A stretch of 64,000 nucleotides of DNA. It comes from Streptomyces varsoviensis (lineage in GTDB: Bacteria; Actinomycetota; Actinomycetes; Streptomycetales; Streptomycetaceae). The notes beneath the pieces were generated by a model, which was not told the origin of the DNA, searched no databases, and was given only the letters and a program-made list of their open reading frames with translations. Position 1 is the stretch's first letter, and the number at the start of each line of letters is the position of its first letter. This document shows positions 9,115 to 18,628 of this stretch, piece by piece. Where the stretch lies: contig NZ_JOBF01000003.1 in assembly GCF_000718635.1 (NCBI RefSeq), positions 682,001-746,000 of the forward strand, read 5' to 3'. A program made the position numbers and the translations under genes.

Positions 9115-9447
9115 TTACTGGTCGGGACCGGCGGGTGTCTCCGGGCATCGCGCCGGTCGGGCGCGGCGCGAGGTGAGGAGGGCCAGGAGCCGGCCCACGG
9201 CCCCGGGGCGGCGTGCGGCCACGGCCGGGGGTGGCTCTTCCCGCACGGGTTCGGCGGCCTCGGCGGATTCGGCGGTTTCGGCGGATTCGATGGGTCCGGC
9301 GGGTTCAGTCAGTCGGGCTTCGGAATCCGTCTTCCCTGCGGAAGCGGGCTCCGAAGGGGCGGGGATTGAAGGGGAAGCGGGGCGGTGGGCTAGGTAGGAC
9401 TGGGCGCGCAGGTAGCCGTCCAGTCGGCGCCAGGGGTCAGCGGGCAT
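9115..9447 (-). CDS. small Ala/Glu/Pro-rich hypothetical protein
   Basis: 110 residues. It begins MPADPWRRLDGYLRAQSYLAHRP, a protein-like N-terminus, then becomes a low-complexity stretch with (A-E-S/T) triplets encoded by 9-base repeats of the GGCGGATTC type around 9250-9300. It ends with an Arg-rich segment. No domain is recognised. It is the last gene of a leftward group made of the MFS exporter and the small secreted protein. Confidence 0.45.
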   Translation of the reverse strand: MPADPWRRLDGYLRAQSYLAHRPASPSIPAPSEPASAGKTDSEARLTEPAGPIESAETAESAEAAEPVREEPPPAVAARRPGAVGRLLALLTSRRARPARCPETPAGPDQ

Positions 9448-9527
9448 GATGCCTCTTCTGCTCTCGTACCTGTCGAACCGAGGGGCAGGCGGCGCTCTCC
9501 GCCCGTGCGGGCGGGGCCGCGGTCCTC

Positions 9528-9887
9528 TCAGCAGCGCAGGACGACGCAGTGACCGTGGGCGGCGGTGACGGCCCGTCCGGGGCGAGGGGCCGCGCCGGAC
9601 CGCTGGGGGACGTACGCGCGGTCGCGGCGGTGCTCCGGGCCCGGTTCGGCCCGGCGGCCGGACCGGCCGGGGCAGGCGGCGCGGGCGCGCCGCTGCTCAT
9701 CCGCGCAGGTGGCGCTCTCGTCGGTGAACCGCTCGGACTCGACCACCGCGACGGCGGAGCGTGCCGGGTCGGCGGCGGCGCGCGCCGCCATGGGGTCCGC
9801 GCCGCACAGCGCGAACAGCACGGCGATCAGCGCGGTGGCGGCGGTCCGTGCGGCGGGCCGCCACACAGGTCCAGCCCAGCCAGTCAT
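9528..9887 (-). CDS. small putative secreted protein
   Basis: 119 residues. An Arg-containing start and a hydrophobic run (TAATALIAVLFALCGADP) form a likely signal peptide, possibly a lipoprotein signal because a Cys ends the hydrophobic stretch. The mature part has two Cys and many Arg and no known domain. Its ATG overlaps the MFS transporter stop as ATGA, so it is co-translated with the transporter. The Arg-rich C-terminal half is compositionally weak, so part of the frame may be untranslated. Confidence 0.5.
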   Translation of the reverse strand: MTGWAGPVWRPAARTAATALIAVLFALCGADPMAARAAADPARSAVAVVESERFTDESATCADEQRRARAACPGRSGRRAEPGPEHRRDRAYVPQRSGAAPRPGRAVTAAHGHCVVLRC

Positions 9888-11125
9888 GCACCAAGAGTAG
9901 TCACTTCGTCACGCTTTGCGCGCTCCTTCGAATGGGGGAGAACGCCCACCACCAGCCCCGCCAGGGCGGCGATGATCCCGACGGTGGCCACGGCGGACCA
10001 GCCGCCGTTACCCCAGGCCAGCGAGCCCGCGAGCGAGCCGATGGCGATGCCCAGGAAGCGGAGGGTGAAGTAGAGGGTGTTGAGGCGGTTGTGGGTGGAC
10101 TTGTCCAGCGTGAAAAGGGAGGTCTGGCAGACGACCTGACTGCCCCAGACGCCGATGTCGAGGACGACGACGCCGATGATCAGCCAGCTCAGGTGGGTAC
10201 CGCCGGGGAGCAGCAGCACCCAGCCCGCGATCACGGTGACGATGAGGGCGGCGAGCCCCAAGCGCGGGCCCATGCGGTCGGCGAGCCGTCCGGCGGCCGG
10301 CGAGGCGAGCGCGCTGGCGGCGGCGACCAGGCCGAAGAGGCCGACCTCCGTGGAGCCGTAGTGGTAGTCCTGTTCGAGCAGGAAGGTCAGGGCGGTCCAG
10401 AACGCGCCGAAGGCGATGCCCACCAGCCCGCCGGAGATGGTGACGCGCCGGATCAGCGGGTGGGAGGCGAAGAGCCGGGGCAGCGACGCCAGCGTCGTGC
10501 GGTAGCGGGCGGCGCCGATGGCCGGAGCGGCCGGCAGTACGCGCCAGAGCACGCAGGTCATCAGCAGGGTCAGCGCGCAGGAGCACCAGTAGACGGCGCG
10601 CCAGCCGGCCAGTTCGGCGAACGATCCGGAGTACGCGCGCGAGGCCAGCACACCGATGAGCAGCCCGCCCTGGATGGTGCCCACGACCCGGCCCCGGCGC
10701 TGGTCCCCGGCGAGGGCGACGGCCAGCGGCGCGACCAACTGCGGGATCGGGGAGAGGAGGCCGACCAGGAAACTCGCGATGATCAGCCACCACGCCGTGG
10801 GCGCCACGGCGGACGCGGCGAGGGCGACGGTGGAGGCGGCTCCGAGGCGGAGGATCAGGCGGCGCCGGTCGTGGCTGTCGCCGGCCGGGACCATCAACAG
10901 GATGCCCGCGGCGTAGCCGAACTGGGTGGCCGTCGGCACGGCGCCGAGCGCTTCGGGGCTCACGTGCAGGTCCGCGGCGGCCGACCCCAGCAGCGGCTGG
11001 TTGAGGTAGACGTTGGCGGCGGTGACCGCGCTGGTGACGGCCAGCAGCACGGTGAGGGGGCGGGTGAGCCGGCCGGGGGCCTCGGTCAGGTCGGCCAGTT
11101 CGGGCGTCTGTGTCGAGTCAGCCAT
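9884..11125 (-). CDS. MFS transporter
   Basis: 413 residues with about 12 hydrophobic helices. The N-terminus (VTAANVYLNQPLLGSAAADLHVSPEALG) and the helix 2-3 loop (VPAGDSHDRRRLI) are typical of the drug/sugar-efflux type of the major facilitator superfamily. The substrate is unknown. ATG 11125 faces the AraC regulator gene at 11368, which starts on the other strand, so the regulator probably controls this exporter. The stop overlaps the start of the small secreted protein. Confidence 0.88.
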   Translation of the reverse strand: MADSTQTPELADLTEAPGRLTRPLTVLLAVTSAVTAANVYLNQPLLGSAAADLHVSPEALGAVPTATQFGYAAGILLMVPAGDSHDRRRLILRLGAASTVALAASAVAPTAWWLIIASFLVGLLSPIPQLVAPLAVALAGDQRRGRVVGTIQGGLLIGVLASRAYSGSFAELAGWRAVYWCSCALTLLMTCVLWRVLPAAPAIGAARYRTTLASLPRLFASHPLIRRVTISGGLVGIAFGAFWTALTFLLEQDYHYGSTEVGLFGLVAAASALASPAAGRLADRMGPRLGLAALIVTVIAGWVLLLPGGTHLSWLIIGVVVLDIGVWGSQVVCQTSLFTLDKSTHNRLNTLYFTLRFLGIAIGSLAGSLAWGNGGWSAVATVGIIAALAGLVVGVLPHSKERAKRDEVTTLGA

Positions 11126-11367
11126 GACGGCTCACCCCCCGCCCGTACGCCGTGGAGTCGCGGGTGAGGCGCGCGGAACGTACGTACACGGAGGGTAGAA
11201 ACGCGACGGGCAGGTACGCGGTGGGCGCGCGGGGCGGTGCGGGGGATGCGGGGGGCGCCGGGGCCGGCCGGCTTCCGTTCAAGGTCTCCATCACGTGGGT
11301 CCACGCTATGGCGGCCCCCGCCTGACATGCTTTCGCTCCTACGCCATCACCTATCGAGAGTGCGCCA

Positions 11368-12153
11368 ATGTACGGGAAGAGCGAGGACCGCGACGACTAC
11401 CAGCGGGTCCCGCGGCCGCTGGCGGCCATGGCGCGCGATCTCCCGGACGGCCACCACATCCCCGCGCACCGGCACCGGCGGGCGCAGTTGATCTACGGCA
11501 CGACGGGCGCGATCACCGTCGTCACCGGCCATGGCACCTGGGTGGTGCCCGCCACGCGCGGGGTGTGGGTGCCGCCCGGCGTCACGCACACGATGAGCTG
11601 TACGGGCGCGGTGCGGATGCGCACCCTCTACATCGAACCGGCCGCGGCCACCGCCCTGCCCACCGAGCCGACCGTCGTCTCCGTGTCGCCGCTGCTGCGC
11701 GAACTCATCGACGAGGCGACCCGGATTCCGGTCGAGTACGCCCCGGACGGGCGTGACGGCCAGGTCATGGCGCTCCTGCTGACCGAGCTCGCGCCGCGGC
11801 CCGTACCGGCGCTGCATCTGCCCGCCCCCGACGATCCCGGACTCGACGGGCTCTGCGCGGCGATCCAGCGTGACCCCGGCGGCCACTGGACGACCGCCGG
11901 CGCCGCCGCCCACGCGCATCTGAGCCCGCGCAGTCTCCAGCGCCGGTTCGCCGCCGCCACGGGCATGTCGCTGACGCACTGGGTGCAGCAGGCGCGGCTG
12001 ATCCACGCCGTCATCCTGCTGGCCCGGGGCGTCCCCGTGAGCGCCATCGCCACCGAACTCGGCTACGCCACACCGAGCGCCTTCACGGCCATGTTCCGCC
12101 GCGCGCTCGGGACCTCGCCCAGCGCGTACTTCGCCGAGCAGCGGGGGGCGTGA
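11368..12153 (+). CDS. AraC family regulator with N-terminal cupin
   Basis: 261 residues. The first ~110 form an AraC-binding-type cupin (HIPAHRHRRAQLIYGTTGAITV, then GVWVPPGVTHTM), a ligand-sensing barrel. The last ~100 hold two helix-turn-helix motifs: HLSPRSLQRRFAAATGMS and VSAIATELGYATPSAFTAMF, the second being the AraC signature. It is divergent from the MFS exporter across a ~240-base gap that should hold its operator. No sensor ligand can be named from sequence. Confidence 0.92.
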   Translation: MYGKSEDRDDYQRVPRPLAAMARDLPDGHHIPAHRHRRAQLIYGTTGAITVVTGHGTWVVPATRGVWVPPGVTHTMSCTGAVRMRTLYIEPAAATALPTEPTVVSVSPLLRELIDEATRIPVEYAPDGRDGQVMALLLTELAPRPVPALHLPAPDDPGLDGLCAAIQRDPGGHWTTAGAAAHAHLSPRSLQRRFAAATGMSLTHWVQQARLIHAVILLARGVPVSAIATELGYATPSAFTAMFRRALGTSPSAYFAEQRGA

Positions 12154-12345
12154 ACGGGGGCCCGCGCCGGGGCGACCAGCGACGCGTATATCCCAACTCG
12201 TCTCCGTTTGGGGCCCGCAGGCACACGTAAAGGAAACTTGCAAGATACACGCGGTGCGTAAGATGCACAGCGCCCGTGCCGTCGCCGCACCACCTGTGCG
12301 CTCGACCTTCAGCCGGCACCCGAACAGTTTGGAGGCCGCGCCAGC

Positions 12346-14832
12346 ATGCCCCGGATATCCCCGGCCCACGCCAGGGCCGCCCACGCCAGGGCCACGAAAG
12401 CCACCGGGACCACCGCCGGGACCACCGAGTCCCCTGAGGTCCCTGAAGCCCCCGGGACCGCCACCGGCACCGCGCCGGCCGGCGGTCCGCACGGCGAGCA
12501 GCCCGAGGTGGGCGGCGGGTTCGTGACGGTGCTCGCGTTCTGCGGCATCGTCGTCTCGGTCATGCAGACGCTCGTCGTCCCGCTCATCGCGGACCTGCCG
12601 AAGCTGCTGCACACCACGACGTCCAACGCTTCCTGGGTGATCACCGCGACCCTCCTCGCCGGCGCCGTCGCCACCCCCGTGATGGGGCGGCTCGGCGACA
12701 TGTTCGGCAAGCGGCGCATGCTCATCGTCGCCCTGGGCCTGCTCGTCGTCGGCTCGCTGATCTGCGCGCTCACCTCCGAGCTGGTCCTCATGGTGATCGG
12801 CCGGGCCGTCCAGGGCGGCGCGATGGGCGCGATCCCGCTGGGCATCAGCATCATGCGCGACGAACTGCCGCCGAAGCGGCTCGGCTCCGCCATGGCGCTG
12901 ATGAGCTCGTCGCTCGGGATCGGCGGTGCGCTGGGGATGCCCGCCGCCGCGTTCGTCGCCCAGCACAGCAACTGGCACGTCCTGTTCTTCGGCTCGGCCG
13001 GGCTCGGGCTGATCGCGATCTTCCTGGTCCTGCTGGCCGTGCCCGAGTCGGCGCTGCGCGCACCCGGCCGCTTCGACCTCGTCGGCGCCGTCGGCCTCTC
13101 AGCCGGTCTGGTCGCCCTGCTGCTGCCCATCACCAAGGGCAGCGACTGGGGCTGGGGCAGCCCCGTCACGCTCGGGCTGCTGGTCGCGGCCGTCGTGCTC
13201 CTGGTCGGCTGGGGCTTCCTCGAACTGCGCACCACCAATCCCCTGGTGGACCTGCGCACCACCGCCCGCCGCCAGGTGCTGCTGACCAACCTCGCCTCGA
13301 TCCTGGTCGGTTTCTCCTACTACGCGATGTCGCTGGTCCTCCCCCAGTTGCTGGAACTGCCCAAGGCCACCGGGTACGGCCTCGGCCAGTCCATGGTCGT
13401 CGCGGGGCTGTGCGTCGCCCCGATGGGCGCGGCGATGATGCTCGTGTCGCCGCTGTCCGCCCGTATCAACACGACCCGGGGGCCGAAGGTCTCGCTGATG
13501 CTGGGGCTCGTCGTGATCGGCGCGGGGTACGGCGGCGGCATGGCGATGCTGACCTCCGTCTGGCAGATCGCCGTCATCTCCGCCGTCATCGGTACGGGCG
13601 TGGGGATCGCGTACTCCGCGATGCCGACGCTCATCATCAGCGCCGTACCGGCCGGGGAGACCGGCGCGGCCAACGGCCTCAACACCCTGATGCGGTCGAT
13701 CGGAACGTCCACGTCCAGCGCCGTGGTGGGCGTGATCCTGGCCCGCCAGACGACGCGCCTGGGCACAGTCGACCTGCCGAACATGACGGGGTTCCGGACG
13801 GCCTTCGCCGTCGCCTGCGCCGCCACCGTCCTCGGACTGCTGATCGCCTTCTTCCTGCCCGCCCGGCGCGCGGCGGCGGTATCGGCGGCCGCGCACACGG
13901 ACGACCCGATCGAGGCGGCGGTCCCCGCGGAGGCGGTCGGCGACGCGGCGGCCCCGGGACCCACGGCACACCTGGGCGAAACGGCTCACCCGGGAGGCGC
14001 CCTAACTCCCGGAGACGCGGCGGTGCCCCCCGGAGAGGCGGTGGCCGACGCCGTTCCCGCGACGGCCGGCCCCGCCATCCACGGCCGGGTCCTCGGCCCC
14101 GACGGCGCGCCCGTGGCGGGGGCGGCGGTCACGCTGATCGACACGGCGGGCCGTCAGCTCGGCCGTACGGTCAGCGGCAGCGACGGCCGGTATGGCGTGC
14201 GCGCCCCCGAGGCCGGCTCCTTCGTCGTCATCGGCTCGGCCGCGGGGCTGCGGCCGCGGGCCACGACCGTGCCGGTGACCGACGCTCCCGTGGCGTGCGA
14301 GCTGCGGCTGGACGGTGGGGACGGGGTGACCGGGACCGTACGGGCCGAGGGCGGGCCGGTGCTGGCGGGGGCGGTGGTCACGGCGACCGACGCCCGCGGC
14401 GAGGTGGCGGCCTCGGCGGTGACAGGCCCCGAGGGCGCCTACAGCCTGCCGCGCCTGGCCCCCGGCCCGTACGCGCTGACGGTCTCGGCCGCCGGCCACC
14501 GCCCGTACGCCGTCCAGATCGAGTGCGCCGACGGCCCGGCGCGGCGGATCGACGTCGAGCTGGGCTCCGCGGTCACGGTCCGCGGCACCGTACGGGACCG
14601 GGGCGGGCGCCCCCTGGAGGACGCCCGGGTGTCCCTGCTCGACGCGGCGGGCGACATCGTCGCGCGGTGTGTGACGGACGACCGCGGCGGCTTCGCCTTC
14701 ACCGACCTCGCCGACGGCCAGTACACGGTGCTGACCGCCGGCTACGCCCCCGCCACCACCCCGGTCACCCTCGCCACCGGCCCGGACCCGGCCGCCGTCT
14801 GTCAGGTGGACTTCCTGCTGACCCACGGCTGA
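12346..14832 (+). CDS. MFS exporter fused to three carboxypeptidase-regulatory-like domains
   Basis: 828 residues. Residues ~59-510 form an MFS transporter of the DHA2 drug:H+ antiporter type: VTATLLAGAVATPVMGRLGDMFGKRR is the conserved loop, and LNTLMRSIGTS sits near the end. After an Ala/Pro linker come three repeats of a beta-sandwich CarboxypepD_reg-like domain, each opening with the pattern G-x-V-x-x-x-G-x-P-x-x-x-A-x-V (near 575, 660 and 743) and containing a G-x-Y/F turn (GRYGV, GAYSL, GGFAF). The domains probably lie outside or inside the membrane as a soluble tail; their job is unknown. ATG 12346 follows GGAGG at about 12330. The stop codon is part of an 18-base tandem repeat. Confidence 0.88.
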   Translation: MPRISPAHARAAHARATKATGTTAGTTESPEVPEAPGTATGTAPAGGPHGEQPEVGGGFVTVLAFCGIVVSVMQTLVVPLIADLPKLLHTTTSNASWVITATLLAGAVATPVMGRLGDMFGKRRMLIVALGLLVVGSLICALTSELVLMVIGRAVQGGAMGAIPLGISIMRDELPPKRLGSAMALMSSSLGIGGALGMPAAAFVAQHSNWHVLFFGSAGLGLIAIFLVLLAVPESALRAPGRFDLVGAVGLSAGLVALLLPITKGSDWGWGSPVTLGLLVAAVVLLVGWGFLELRTTNPLVDLRTTARRQVLLTNLASILVGFSYYAMSLVLPQLLELPKATGYGLGQSMVVAGLCVAPMGAAMMLVSPLSARINTTRGPKVSLMLGLVVIGAGYGGGMAMLTSVWQIAVISAVIGTGVGIAYSAMPTLIISAVPAGETGAANGLNTLMRSIGTSTSSAVVGVILARQTTRLGTVDLPNMTGFRTAFAVACAATVLGLLIAFFLPARRAAAVSAAAHTDDPIEAAVPAEAVGDAAAPGPTAHLGETAHPGGALTPGDAAVPPGEAVADAVPATAGPAIHGRVLGPDGAPVAGAAVTLIDTAGRQLGRTVSGSDGRYGVRAPEAGSFVVIGSAAGLRPRATTVPVTDAPVACELRLDGGDGVTGTVRAEGGPVLAGAVVTATDARGEVAASAVTGPEGAYSLPRLAPGPYALTVSAAGHRPYAVQIECADGPARRIDVELGSAVTVRGTVRDRGGRPLEDARVSLLDAAGDIVARCVTDDRGGFAFTDLADGQYTVLTAGYAPATTPVTLATGPDPAAVCQVDFLLTHG

Positions 14833-14904
14833 CTGCTGACCCACGGCTGACCGCTGCCCCACGCCTGATCACCGGCCCATGGCCGACCGCTGACCCACGA
14901 ATGG
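14815..14904 (+). repeat. 18-bp tandem repeat carrying the stop codon
   Basis: Five units of exactly 18 bases. The first (CTGCTGACCCACGGCTGA) encodes the last five codons and the stop of the MFS fusion gene; the second is an exact copy; units 3 to 5 are diverged. Units 1-3 each end in an in-frame TGA, giving tandem stops. Confidence 0.85.
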
Positions 14905-15002
14905 CGGACCGGCCCGAAGTCCCTCCCGCCTCCCCCGACTCACCCGCCCCACCCCTCACCAGCCTTGTTCCCGGCGTCGCGCCGGGGCAGTAGCGTCGGG
15001 GC

Positions 15003-15407
15003 ATGGCTGACGCACACCGGTCCGTTGCGGACACGTCCCCCGAGGAGCCCGACGCGGGGCGGGGGGCCGCGCCCAGAGCCTGGGGGTGGGTGTTCGGGGC
15101 GCGGGAGGTGGACGAGCCGGAGCACGGGCCGGCTCTCTACACCGACTTCGAGAAGGACTGGGACGCGCAGCTCGCGCTGATCCACCGGTGGGCCGAGCGG
15201 AACGGGTACGCCCGCCCGGGGTACGACATGTGGTCCGTGCTGCGCCCGTCCGGGCGGATCGCGTCGTTCCTGCGGAGCGAGGGCATCCGGGTACTGGTCA
15301 TTCCGGGCGCGGGCATCCGCGACCGGATGCGGGACACCTGGGAGGACTGGCCGCGCACCATGGCCGAGTTGGAGTCGGCGGGCGTCGTCGTGGAGATCGC
15401 CGACTAG
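15003..15407 (+). CDS. hypothetical protein
   Basis: 134 residues. After an acidic, disordered start, residues ~25-134 look like a small alpha/beta domain (YTDFEKDWDAQLALIHRWAERNGY, then IASFLRSEGIRVLVIPGAGIRDRM). No family is recognised. It points toward the leftward phosphoesterase gene, 51 bases away, and seems to be a single gene. Confidence 0.65.
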   Translation: MADAHRSVADTSPEEPDAGRGAAPRAWGWVFGAREVDEPEHGPALYTDFEKDWDAQLALIHRWAERNGYARPGYDMWSVLRPSGRIASFLRSEGIRVLVIPGAGIRDRMRDTWEDWPRTMAELESAGVVVEIAD

Positions 15408-15458
15408 GGCGCTTCCGACGAATCCCGCGGCGTGGCGACGCCCGCCCGCCGTCGCCCC

Positions 15459-16280
15459 TCAGCTCGGCGCCGGAAGGATCTGCCGGGCCACCTTCCCCGG
15501 GTGGCGCGGGTTGTTGCGCCACTCGCGCGGATAGCCGATCGAGACCTCCACGAAGCGGACGCCGTTGTAGTACGTGGTGCGCGGGATGTGCAGGTGCCCG
15601 TACACGACGGCCGCGGCCCGGAAACGGGTGTGCCAGTCGGCGGTGAGCTCCGTGCCGCACCACTGGGCGAACTCGGGGTAGCGCAGCACGTCGGTGGGGT
15701 GGCGTACCAGCGGGAAGTGGTTGACCAGGACGGTCGGCAACTCCGGATCGACGGCGGCGAGCCGGCGCTCGGTCTCGGCGACGCGGGCGCGGCACCAGGC
15801 GTCGCGGGTGGGGTACGGGTCGGGGTGCAGCAGCATCTCGTCGGTGCACACGACCCCGGCGTCGTACGCCTGGGCCAGGGACTGCTCCTTGGTGGCCGCC
15901 GTGGAGGTGCGGAACGTGTAGTCGTACAGCACGAAGAGCGGGGCGACGACGACCGGGCCGCCGGGGCCGGACCACACCGGATAGGGGTCCTCCGGGGTGT
16001 GCACGCCGAGGCCGCGGCAGACCTCCACGAGACGGCGGTAGCGGGCCTCGCCGCGCAGTTGGACGGGGTCCTTGGGGACGGTCCACAGTTCGTGGTTGCC
16101 GGGCGCCCAGACGACCTGGGCGTACCGCTCGCTCAGCGTCTTCAGCGACCATTCGATGTCGGCGAGCCGCTCGCCGACGTCACCCGCGACGATCAGCCAG
16201 TCGGCGGGGTCGTCGGGGCGCAACTCCTCGACGATGCGCCGGTTGTCCTCGTGCACGACGTGCAGATCACTGATGCCCAT
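15459..16280 (-). CDS. calcineurin-like metallophosphoesterase
   Basis: 273 residues from ATG 16280, chosen because AAGGAAAG lies just upstream; an ATG six codons earlier is possible. All five metal-binding blocks of the family are visible in order: GISDLHVVHED, VAGDVGE, PGNHELW, NHFPL and VYGHLHIP. The fold binds two metal ions and cleaves phosphomono- or diesters. The substrate cannot be told from sequence. It is monocistronic, convergent with the hypothetical gene to its left. Confidence 0.9.
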   Translation of the reverse strand: MGISDLHVVHEDNRRIVEELRPDDPADWLIVAGDVGERLADIEWSLKTLSERYAQVVWAPGNHELWTVPKDPVQLRGEARYRRLVEVCRGLGVHTPEDPYPVWSGPGGPVVVAPLFVLYDYTFRTSTAATKEQSLAQAYDAGVVCTDEMLLHPDPYPTRDAWCRARVAETERRLAAVDPELPTVLVNHFPLVRHPTDVLRYPEFAQWCGTELTADWHTRFRAAAVVYGHLHIPRTTYYNGVRFVEVSIGYPREWRNNPRHPGKVARQILPAPS

Positions 16281-16560
16281 GAGCTTTCCTTGACGCATCA
16301 GCCGAGAGTACGTCGGCGGCTCGCCCAGCAGTACCCCTGATCTCCGGGCCTGCCGGCCCGCCGCCGGCTCCCATCCGCTCCCCTGGTACGTCTGCCCCCG
16401 CCCGGGCGGCGACGGCCTCCCTACCACGTCCGCTCCCCGAGCGCGCCCCCTCTGCGGGCCGCGCCCTATACAGCGCCCGCGCCCGCCGCTACAACGAATG
16501 AGGGCCCGGTAGCACCGACGACCCCATCCGCCAACGACCTCCGGGCCCGCGGAGGCAGCG

Positions 16561-17799
16561 ATGCGCAGGATCGCGATCGTCGGGGCCGGGCAGGCCGGGC
16601 TGCAACTGGCCCTGGGGCTACGGTCCGAGGGCTACGAGGTGACGGTGGTGTCGGCCCGTACGGCCGAGGAGATCCGCTCCGGTCAGGTGCTGTCCACGCA
16701 GGTGATGTTCGGTCCGGCGCTCGCCCTGGAGCGGGCGGCCGGGCTGCACCTGTGGGAGGAACAGGCGCCCTGGATCGACGGGTTGGACCTCTGTTACGCG
16801 GCCGAGCCCGGCACGCCGACGCTCTCCTTCTCGGCGCCGTTCGACGGGGCCGCCCAGTCGGTGGACCAGCGGCTGAAGATGGCGGGCTGGCTGGAGCTCT
16901 TCGAGGAGCGCGGCGGGCGCGTCGAGCACCGCGCGGTCCCGGCCGACGGCCTCGGCCCGCTCGCCGCCGAGTACGACCTCACGCTCGTCGCCGCCGGCCG
17001 GGGCGGCCTCGCGGAGGTCTTCACGCGCGATGAGCGGCACAGCCCGTACGAAGCGCCGCAGCGCACGCTGGCCTGCGTCTACCTGCACGGAGTGACGGCC
17101 CCGGAGCGACACCCGGACGCCGTGGGCCCGCGGATGCGGGTGCTGGCGACGCCGGGGGCGGGCGAGTGCATCGTGATGCCCGCGCTCACCCTCAGCGGCC
17201 CGTGCGACATCCTGCTGTGGGAGGCGACGCCGGGCGGGCCGTACGACTGCTGGCAGGACCGGCCCGGGGCCCAGGCGCTCGCCAAGCGGTCGCTGGAGCT
17301 GATGCGCACGTACGCGCCCTGGGAGTACGAGCGGTTCGCCGCCGCGGAGCCGACCGACCCGCAGGCGGTCCTGTTCGGCTCCATCACGCCGGCCGTCCGC
17401 CACCCGGTCGCCGAGGTCGCGCCCGGCTCGTACGTGCTCGGCATGGCCGACACGGTCGTCGTCAACGACCCGATCGCGGGGCAGGGCGCCAACAACGCGG
17501 CGCACTGCGCGGCGAGTTATCTGCGCTCGATCACCGACCACGGCGACCGGCGCTTCGACCGGCCCTGGATGCAGCGCGCCTTCGCGGCGTTCTGGGAGCG
17601 GGCGCGGCACGCGTCGGCGTTCAGCAATGCGATGCTCGCGCCGCCGGAGCACGTGGCGCGCGCCCTGAACGCCGCGTCCCGGCACGCCGAGGTGGCCCAC
17701 CGCTTCGCCAATGTCTACGTCGACCCCTTCGACGCCCCGGAGTGGATCATGGACGCGGACCGCACCGAGGCCTATCTGGCGGCGGTCGGCCGGCCCTGA
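16561..17799 (+). CDS. styrene/indole monooxygenase-type FAD oxygenase
   Basis: 412 residues. The N-terminal Rossmann motif is IVGAGQAGLQLALGLRSEGYEV, followed by the RSGQVLSTQVMFGPALALER segment and, near residue 305, DTVVVNDPIAGQGANNAAHCA, the second FAD-binding block. This is the layout of StyA-like group E flavin monooxygenases that epoxidise styrene or indole using FADH2 from a separate reductase. No StyB-type reductase gene is adjacent, so reduced flavin must come from elsewhere. Substrate in this organism is unknown. It appears to be a single gene behind a ~280-base gap. Confidence 0.85.
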   Translation: MRRIAIVGAGQAGLQLALGLRSEGYEVTVVSARTAEEIRSGQVLSTQVMFGPALALERAAGLHLWEEQAPWIDGLDLCYAAEPGTPTLSFSAPFDGAAQSVDQRLKMAGWLELFEERGGRVEHRAVPADGLGPLAAEYDLTLVAAGRGGLAEVFTRDERHSPYEAPQRTLACVYLHGVTAPERHPDAVGPRMRVLATPGAGECIVMPALTLSGPCDILLWEATPGGPYDCWQDRPGAQALAKRSLELMRTYAPWEYERFAAAEPTDPQAVLFGSITPAVRHPVAEVAPGSYVLGMADTVVVNDPIAGQGANNAAHCAASYLRSITDHGDRRFDRPWMQRAFAAFWERARHASAFSNAMLAPPEHVARALNAASRHAEVAHRFANVYVDPFDAPEWIMDADRTEAYLAAVGRP

Positions 17800-18076
17800 G
17801 CCGCCGGGGGGCGGCCCCGGCCGCCGTACGGTCCCGACCAAGCGGCCCTGAGAAGCGCGAGGTACGCTGGTCAACGGCAGTGACCACCACCGTCCGTGTT
17901 TGCGTTCGCATTCACGCGATCGCGCCAACGCGCGGTGGGTGGGCGCCGTCACGGCGGTGGGGCCCGCCGTACCGAACCGCGGCACGGACGCCGCCAACGG
18001 TCCCTACTTGCGAAGGAGCGCGTCCGCAGCCGGAGCCACGGCCCGGCCGGACGCCCGGCGAGTAGGAGGCATGCCC

Positions 18077-18628
18077 ATGGGCCAGTCACGGCCCCCGGCG
18101 GCGGAAGAGCCCGTCGACCCCGATCTCCCGGACAGTCCGCCGCCCGCGCGGCGCGCCCCGGCGGGCCACGGTCAGTTGCCGGTCGTCTGCGCGGTGTCCG
18201 TGGGTGGTGGTATAGGGGCGGCGGCCCGGTACGGGGCGTCCCTGCTGTGGCCCACAGAGGCAAACGCGTTCCCCTGGACGACGTTTTTCGTCAACGTGGC
18301 GGGCTGCGCGGCGATCGGCGTCTTCCTGGTGCTGGCCACCGAGGTGTGGGCGGCCCACCGGCTCGTACGGCCCTTCTTCGGGACCGGCGTGCTCGGCGGC
18401 TTCACGACCTTCTCCGCCTACGCCGTGGACATCCAGCGCCTGGTGGACGGCGGGCGCGCCGCGACCGGTCTCGGCTATCTGGCCGCCACCCTGGTCGCCG
18501 CCCTGGCGGCGGTCTGGGCAACGGCCCGGCTGACCCGCCGCGCGATCGCCTGGAGGACGCGATTGAGCACCGCCACCCGGCTCGACGGCGCGGGCCGCGC
18601 GAAGGAACGTAAGGAGCGTCGGGCGTGA
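18077..18628 (+). CDS. crcB: CrcB/FEX fluoride channel, long subunit
   Basis: About 183 residues. Start ATG 18077 is chosen because AGGAGG (18064-18069) sits seven bases away; ATG 18071 is too close. After a ~40-residue Pro-rich N-terminus come four membrane helices with the CrcB signatures [28 protein letters not shown] and [17 protein letters not shown]. CrcB proteins form dual-topology dimers that let toxic fluoride leave the cell. A basic C-terminal tail follows. The stop overlaps the second crcB as GTGA, so the two subunits are probably made together as a heterodimer. Confidence 0.92.
   Translation: MGQSRPPAAEEPVDPDLPDSPPPARRAPAGHGQLPVVCAVSVGGGIGAAARYGASLLWPTEANAFPWTTFFVNVAGCAAIGVFLVLATEVWAAHRLVRPFFGTGVLGGFTTFSAYAVDIQRLVDGGRAATGLGYLAATLVAALAAVWATARLTRRAIAWRTRLSTATRLDGAGRAKERKERRA

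Noticed and set aside
17800..18076. Fluoride riboswitch before the crcB pair
   Set aside because: The conserved riboswitch blocks expected before crcB genes are not present in this gap.
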